A stretch of DNA of 64,000 bases from the NCBI GenBank assembly GCA_963676655.2, contig CAXXKX010000003.1, positions 1,674,001-1,738,000 of the forward strand. The letters are read 5' to 3'. Origin of the DNA: G963676655 sp963676655 (lineage in GTDB: Bacteria; Verrucomicrobiota; Lentisphaeria; Victivallales; Victivallaceae). Within the stretch, counting starts at the first letter, position 1. Each line of letters opens with the position of its first letter. Positions 60,101-64,000 of the stretch are shown here, in pieces. A program made the position numbers and the translations under genes. Under the pieces are notes generated by a model, which made no database searches, was not told the origin of the DNA, and worked only from the letters and a program-made list of their open reading frames with translations.

Positions 60101-61168
60101 TTATTTATTGAATGCTTCCCGCAGATCATTCAGCAGTTTTTTGCCGGACTCGATATCCGGTGCGCTTGTATTTAAGATGAAATTGCGCTTTTTCGGGAAC
60201 GTGCCGTTTAAAATAGCCTGGCAGATTTCAGAATCCCGTCCATCCGTCAGGAGCCAGGGGACTTTATCGGTGGGCAGATCATTGCAAATCTCCAACGGGG
60301 CGTCTTCGTAGGGTGCGACAAAATCGCAGCCATACACGTTGTCGATATCCATAAAGCTCATAGCCATTTCCCGGCTGTTTCCGCAGTAATGGACCCGGCC
60401 GCCGTTGATTTCCCGGAAAAATCTGGTATCATGCTTTTTGACGTGGTCGGCGTAAAATTCCGGCGGCAGCAGCTGCATGGTGCAGTTGCTGATTCTGGCC
60501 GTGCCTTTCCACAGGCCGCCCCAGTCGTAAAAATATTCCGTATCGTCGCTGATCCGGCTTTTCAGGACGCGGGTGATCTTGATCATAAAGTCGGTCACAT
60601 TAGTCAGCAAAGCGTCCAGCGCGTCGGGATTGTCATAGAAATCCATGAAAATGTCATTACCGCGGACTAAATGAGCTGTGTTGAACGTACTCTGAATATC
60701 CGGATGCTGAATCTCTATTCCTTCCGGCAGCGACTCCAGCCAGATATCGGTCCACTCATGCAGTTTGCCGTACCAGCCGGCGTTGATATCCGGGACTTCA
60801 AGGTCGTAAGCGTCTTCGATGCGCGGCAGAACATGGTTTGCCGCGGCCGGCAGGGAGTTCGGCGGGATATATATGTCACAACCATAAGCCGACGCCGGTT
60901 GCGCGGTGCCGAACTGAACCCTGACGGTTGGAACATGGTCGTCCATCATGGCAAAATGGGGACGCAGCCGGTCCAGTTCCGACTTCAGCATAATGATCGG
61001 GTCGCTTAATATTTCCTCCCAGCTCGGGAGATTGAGAGGGGTGTTGATGATGATCATCGGATCACAGTCTTCCGGAGATGTAAATAATTTCTTGTAGCGT
61101 TTCCGCATATCTTCAACATGACTCAGAATTGCGTCATCAACCTTTAAATAATCCTGTATAGCGGTCAT
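60101..61168 (-). CDS. Second, divergent URO-D-superfamily protein
   Basis: 355 residues from ATG 61168 (the frame is open to 61267 over AT-rich upstream sequence). VHYCGNSREMAMSFMDIDNVYGCDFV keeps an H-x-C-G motif where the first URO-D-like protein has HSCG; the third Cys is not evident at the C-terminus. FYDWGGLWKG and VRVQFGTAQPASAYGCDIYIPPNS are distinctive. Probably a partner methyltransferase or a corrinoid-related barrel with another substrate. Family assignment is moderate. Confidence 0.65.
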   Translation of the reverse strand: MTAIQDYLKVDDAILSHVEDMRKRYKKLFTSPEDCDPMIIINTPLNLPSWEEILSDPIIMLKSELDRLRPHFAMMDDHVPTVRVQFGTAQPASAYGCDIYIPPNSLPAAANHVLPRIEDAYDLEVPDINAGWYGKLHEWTDIWLESLPEGIEIQHPDIQSTFNTAHLVRGNDIFMDFYDNPDALDALLTNVTDFMIKITRVLKSRISDDTEYFYDWGGLWKGTARISNCTMQLLPPEFYADHVKKHDTRFFREINGGRVHYCGNSREMAMSFMDIDNVYGCDFVAPYEDAPLEICNDLPTDKVPWLLTDGRDSEICQAILNGTFPKKRNFILNTSAPDIESGKKLLNDLREAFNK

Positions 61169-61278
61169 TTCTATTTTCTTTTTGTAAAATTTACTTGAAA
61201 TAATTTGTTTATAATATATCGTTTTTTTATACTCAAATAAATGCAGTAAAAAATTAATTTTTGTCATATTTAATTATT

Positions 61279-62070
61279 ATGCCGAACTTGTTTGATATTA
61301 AATTTCTGCGCTGGGGACACTCTCCTGAATGTAATGCGCGACTCAGTCAATATTTTGATTATTACGTGTTGGACTTTGCTTTGAGCGGCAGTTTGGAACT
61401 GAGCCTGGATCATGCGCCGCCGGTTGTTTTGTCGGGCCCGGTTGCCTGGCTTACTTTTCCCGGTATGCATTTCAGGTTTGGAGATCTGGACGCAAAAGGC
61501 TATCGCTGGAATCATCGGTATGTCGCCTTTCACGGGCCGTTTGCGGAGGAAATCCTGCGCTGGAAACTTTTTCCGATGCATTATCCGATAATTAATATTT
61601 ACAATGCGCCCAGATTTGTCCGGGCGCTCGATAATCTTTTAAACTATCTGGAAGATCCGGTGCTGGGCTATGACCGGGCCGCGATCATGCTGGAAGGGCT
61701 TTTGCTGCAATTGCATGAACAGGATGCTGAAATGCAGTTTGACCGTATGGACTCCAGGGTAAAAAAATTGGCCGATGAGGTCAGGAAGAACCCGAATAAG
61801 GACTGGAATTTCCGGCATGAAGCCGAGAAACTGCATTTGTCTTATTCCCATTTGCGAAAACTTTTTCATGACGGTATTCGTCAGCCGCTTAATGCATTTC
61901 TGATTGCGGAAAAAATGAATGCCGCCGCCGGAATGCTGGTCAATACCGGGTTAACAATCGCTGAAATTGCCGAACAGTGCGGTTTTGAAGATATTTACCA
62001 CTTTAGCAAAACTTTCAAAAAACATCATAACTTTCCCCCGGGCAAATATCGCAAACAGGCAATGTTCTGA
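61279..62070 (+). CDS. AraC-family transcriptional regulator
   Basis: 263 residues from ATG 61279 (an in-frame TTG lies at 61261). N-terminal cupin-like sensor (YYVLDFALSGSLELSLDHAPPVVLSGPVAWLTFPGMHFRF) and a C-terminal double HTH (NFRHEAEKLHLSYSHLRKLFHDGIRQPLNAFLIAEKMNAAAGMLVNTGLTIAEIAEQCGFEDIYHFSKTFKKHHNFPPGKYRK). Divergent from the URO-D-like pair, which it probably activates through the shared 110-bp upstream region. Confidence 0.93.
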   Translation: MPNLFDIKFLRWGHSPECNARLSQYFDYYVLDFALSGSLELSLDHAPPVVLSGPVAWLTFPGMHFRFGDLDAKGYRWNHRYVAFHGPFAEEILRWKLFPMHYPIINIYNAPRFVRALDNLLNYLEDPVLGYDRAAIMLEGLLLQLHEQDAEMQFDRMDSRVKKLADEVRKNPNKDWNFRHEAEKLHLSYSHLRKLFHDGIRQPLNAFLIAEKMNAAAGMLVNTGLTIAEIAEQCGFEDIYHFSKTFKKHHNFPPGKYRKQAMF

Positions 62071-62178
62071 TATTTGTACCGGAAAACATTTATAATCATA
62101 TAAGTTTTATCCTCCTTCATTAGTCTAATGGCTAATTCTCCTGTATAAGAAAAAAATAAGAATAAATCCTAAAAAAGA

Positions 62179-62247
62179 TTGAAAAATCATTTTCAGATAG
62201 TATAATATATAAAAATGACCAATAGTCACTTTTAGACTGTTAGTCAC
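62179..62247 (+). promoter_or_regulatory. Promoter and possible operator of the TetR gene
   Basis: TTGAAA (62179-62184), 16-bp spacer, TATAAT (62201-62206). Downstream, TAGTCAC occurs twice (62223-62229 and 62241-62247, 18 bp apart) with an AGTC...GACT inverted pair between, over and just after the transcription start. Candidate TetR autoregulatory site. Confidence 0.65.
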
Positions 62248-62273
62248 ATTTGTATAAAACGGAGAACCTGAAA

Positions 62274-62891
62274 ATGGGAACAACTGAACGAAAAAAACGG
62301 GAAAAGAAGCAACGGGCATCAGCAATTCTTGACGCCGCTGAATCAGTGTTTTTCGCGAAAGGCTTTGAAAACAGTACCATGGATGATGTGGCGGCCCAGG
62401 CAGAGTTAAGCAAAGGGTGTGTATATAATTATTTTAAAAATAAGAATGAGCTATGCATCGGGATTGTGGAGCGAGGAGTCAAGCTGGCCTATCACATGAT
62501 TAAAGCGGCGGTGGAAAATTGTTATGGCGGGACTCCCGAATTGATTCAGGCCGCCGCAGACGGTTTTCTGGAGTTTTCTCTGCAGCATCCTAAATATTAT
62601 TGTGCGTTGCAAAGCTACAGACATCATCGCGGCGGTTGCGGTGTTGACAGCAGTTATTTGAATCTGGTGATTGAAGACAATGCGAAAGTTACAAAAATTT
62701 TCGCTGATATGATTGCACAGGGACAAATCAATGGAACTTTGCGCCAGGATGTCGAACCGAAAAAGATTGCTGCTGCAATCTGGGGGGATTTTGATGGAAT
62801 GCTTCCAGGCTTCCAACTTAACAGCGAAAAAGCTGCCGATTCATATTATCTGGTTGTCAGTTTGTTTGTTGATGGTCTAAAAGCAAATTGA
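62274..62891 (+). CDS. TetR-family transcriptional regulator
   Basis: 205 residues from ATG 62274 (CGGAGAA upstream; TTG 62250 is in frame but lies in the leader). HTH RASAILDAAESVFFAKGFENSTMDDVAAQAELSKGCVYNYFKNKNEL, then an all-helical ligand/dimer domain. The next gene, a flavoprotein disulfide reductase 143 nt on in the same orientation, is the likely target; no terminator was seen between them. Confidence 0.93.
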   Translation: MGTTERKKREKKQRASAILDAAESVFFAKGFENSTMDDVAAQAELSKGCVYNYFKNKNELCIGIVERGVKLAYHMIKAAVENCYGGTPELIQAAADGFLEFSLQHPKYYCALQSYRHHRGGCGVDSSYLNLVIEDNAKVTKIFADMIAQGQINGTLRQDVEPKKIAAAIWGDFDGMLPGFQLNSEKAADSYYLVVSLFVDGLKAN

Positions 62892-62927
62892 CGGACGCAT
62901 TTAAGTTCAAAAAAGCAAATTGACGGA
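62881..62927 (+). repeat. 15-nt tandem-type direct repeat at the TetR stop codon
   Basis: AAGCAAATTGACGGA occurs at 62881-62895, spanning the TetR stop, and again at 62913-62927, 32 bp later. A small duplication of the gene's end. Confidence 0.8.
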
Positions 62928-63034
62928 TAAATGACGGGGGTTGAAAATTTAACCTTGATCATTTAATACAATACATAAAAAATTATTAAACATAAACCTA
63001 AATTCAAAAACAGTAGGAATAAGAGGAGCAAAAA

Positions 63035-64000
63035 ATGAAGATTATCGTAGTAGGCGGAGTCGCCGGTGGTGCCAGCGCTGCGGCAAAGATGGCGCGTTTG
63101 GATTGTAACGCGGAAATAGTCATGTATGAACGCGGAGAATATATTTCTTTCGCGAATTGCGGGTTGCCGTATCACATCGGGAATGTGATCAAACAGCGGG
63201 ACAGCCTGATGGTCATGACTCCGAAAAAATTTAAAGGCCGTACCGGAATTGACGCCCGTATTAAACAGGAAGTTACCCAAATTGATCCGATTAATAAACA
63301 GGTAACGGTTGCGAACCTTGAAACCGGTGAAAGTATGGTCGAGAGTTATGATAAACTGGTTCTGGCAACCGGATCAAGTCCGTTGGTGCCCTCATTACCT
63401 GGACTTGATGATCCTGATGTCATGACTTTGTGGACAATTCCTGACATGGATAAAATAAAGGCTAAAGTCGATGCCGGAATCAAACATGCGGTTGTTGTCG
63501 GCGGCGGTTTTATCGGCTTGGAAGTGGTGGAGAATCTGGTTGAGCGTGGCGTAAAAGTCACGCTGGTTGAAATGCTGCCGCAGGTGTTGCCGCCGCTCGA
63601 TCCGGAAATGGCCGGAATGCTTGAAGACGAATTGGTCGTCAAAGGTGTTCAACTTAAATTGAATAGTGCGGTGACGGGCATCTCCCGCGGCGATGACGGG
63701 CTACAAGTCGAAATCAAAGACGCTGATCCGATCAAGACAGATCTGGTAATTATGAGCGTCGGAGTTCGCCCGAACAGTCAATTGGCGGCTGAAGCCGGAC
63801 TTGAACTTGGAGAGCGTAAAGGAGTCAAAGTAAACAGTTTTCTGCAGACTTCCAACCCGGATATCTATGCGGTTGGCGACGTTATCGAGGTAACTGATCT
63901 GGTTATGGATCAGCCGGCGATGATTCCGCTGGCCGGTCCGGCGAATCGTCAGGGCCGGATTGCCGCGAATAATATTTTCGGTGCCAAAGAGGAGTACAAA
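63035..64000 (+). CDS. CoA-disulfide reductase / FAD-dependent disulfide oxidoreductase, 3' end cut by window
   Basis: 322 codons to the window edge. FAD-binding VVGGVAGGASAAAKMARLD at the N-terminus, redox Cys in ISFANCGLPYHIG (single-Cys, as in CoADR, NADH oxidase and NADH peroxidase), LVLATGSSPLVP, NAD(P)-binding VVVGGGFIGLEVVENLVERG, and the second FAD motif PDIYAVGDVIEV. GAGGAG lies before ATG 63035. Members often carry a C-terminal rhodanese domain, which would be outside the window. Probably thiol redox or oxygen protection; TetR-linked. Confidence 0.93.
   Translation, partial: MKIIVVGGVAGGASAAAKMARLDCNAEIVMYERGEYISFANCGLPYHIGNVIKQRDSLMVMTPKKFKGRTGIDARIKQEVTQIDPINKQVTVANLETGESMVESYDKLVLATGSSPLVPSLPGLDDPDVMTLWTIPDMDKIKAKVDAGIKHAVVVGGGFIGLEVVENLVERGVKVTLVEMLPQVLPPLDPEMAGMLEDELVVKGVQLKLNSAVTGISRGDDGLQVEIKDADPIKTDLVIMSVGVRPNSQLAAEAGLELGERKGVKVNSFLQTSNPDIYAVGDVIEVTDLVMDQPAMIPLAGPANRQGRIAANNIFGAKEEYK

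Noticed and set aside
1..64000. CRISPR arrays, tRNA, rRNA, prophage or transposase genes
   Set aside because: Looked for regular spaced repeats, tRNA T-loop words and recombinase motifs; none seen by eye. A tRNAscan/Infernal run would be decisive.

Overview
The window reads as a chromosomal segment of a Gram-negative, polysaccharide-degrading bacterium. The best fit is the Lentisphaerota (Victivallales-like) within the PVC group; this is inference from gene content, not from a marker-gene tree. The pointers are five pseudopilins of the prepilin / H-X9-DG type, many LacI- and GntR-type sugar regulators, very large secreted glycosidase-like proteins, a sulfatase, URO-D-type methyltransferase-like proteins and a double-length 6-phosphofructokinase of the eukaryotic type. 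No rRNA, tRNA, CRISPR array, transposase or integrase gene was seen.

Layout. 1-7.5 kb is housekeeping: PFK (cut by the window start), guaB and dnaN on the minus strand, then a SIS-domain isomerase, uppS and cdsA on the plus strand. 7.5-10.5 kb is a LacI regulator with a cytoplasmic glycosidase-like protein. 10.9-13.3 kb is an Lrp regulator overlapping an aminotransferase, then a small P-loop kinase directly behind a 165-bp foldback element. 13.3-23.6 kb is a seven-gene minus-strand operon (cassette A): six-hairpin glycosidase, GntR regulator, pseudopilin, giant CBM-bearing secreted protein, Gfo/Idh oxidoreductase, beta-helix protein, SGNH hydrolase. 23.8-26 kb is an alcohol dehydrogenase / aldo-keto reductase pair. 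26.1-33.4 kb is cassette B (GntR/LacI hybrid, pseudopilin, secreted glycosidase, small secreted protein), flanked by a direct repeat made of a membrane-protein gene and its truncated paralogue. 33.5-36 kb is argB-aroK-aroC; then an antitoxin with a broken toxin, and icd. 38-45.3 kb is cassette C (divergent GntR; pseudopilin, two sugar isomerase/epimerase-like proteins, GH5/42-like secreted protein, HAD phosphatase). 45.3-50.7 kb is cassette D (LacI, pseudopilin, 1204-residue secreted glycosidase-like protein). 50.9-54.9 kb has rpsD, a fused two-domain glycosyltransferase and a small secreted protein. 55-56.9 kb is cassette E (GntR and pseudopilin with no glycosidase). 57.2-64 kb has a sulfatase, a second foldback element, two URO-D-like genes divergent from an AraC regulator, a TetR regulator and a CoA-disulfide-reductase-like flavoprotein cut by the window end.

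The main pattern is a recurring module: sugar-responsive repressor + H-X9-DG pseudopilin + very large secreted glycosidase-like protein. It occurs four times complete and once without its enzyme. The pseudopilins share an almost invariant N-terminal core but have different bodies, and none has the usual glycine before the cleavage site. Several modules carry a near-consensus sigma-70 promoter with a visible palindromic or repeated operator. My reading (inference) is that each module is an independently regulated glycan-use unit in which the pseudopilin helps export, anchor or present the co-encoded enzyme. Family names are from recognition of motifs in the translated sequence; no database search was possible.
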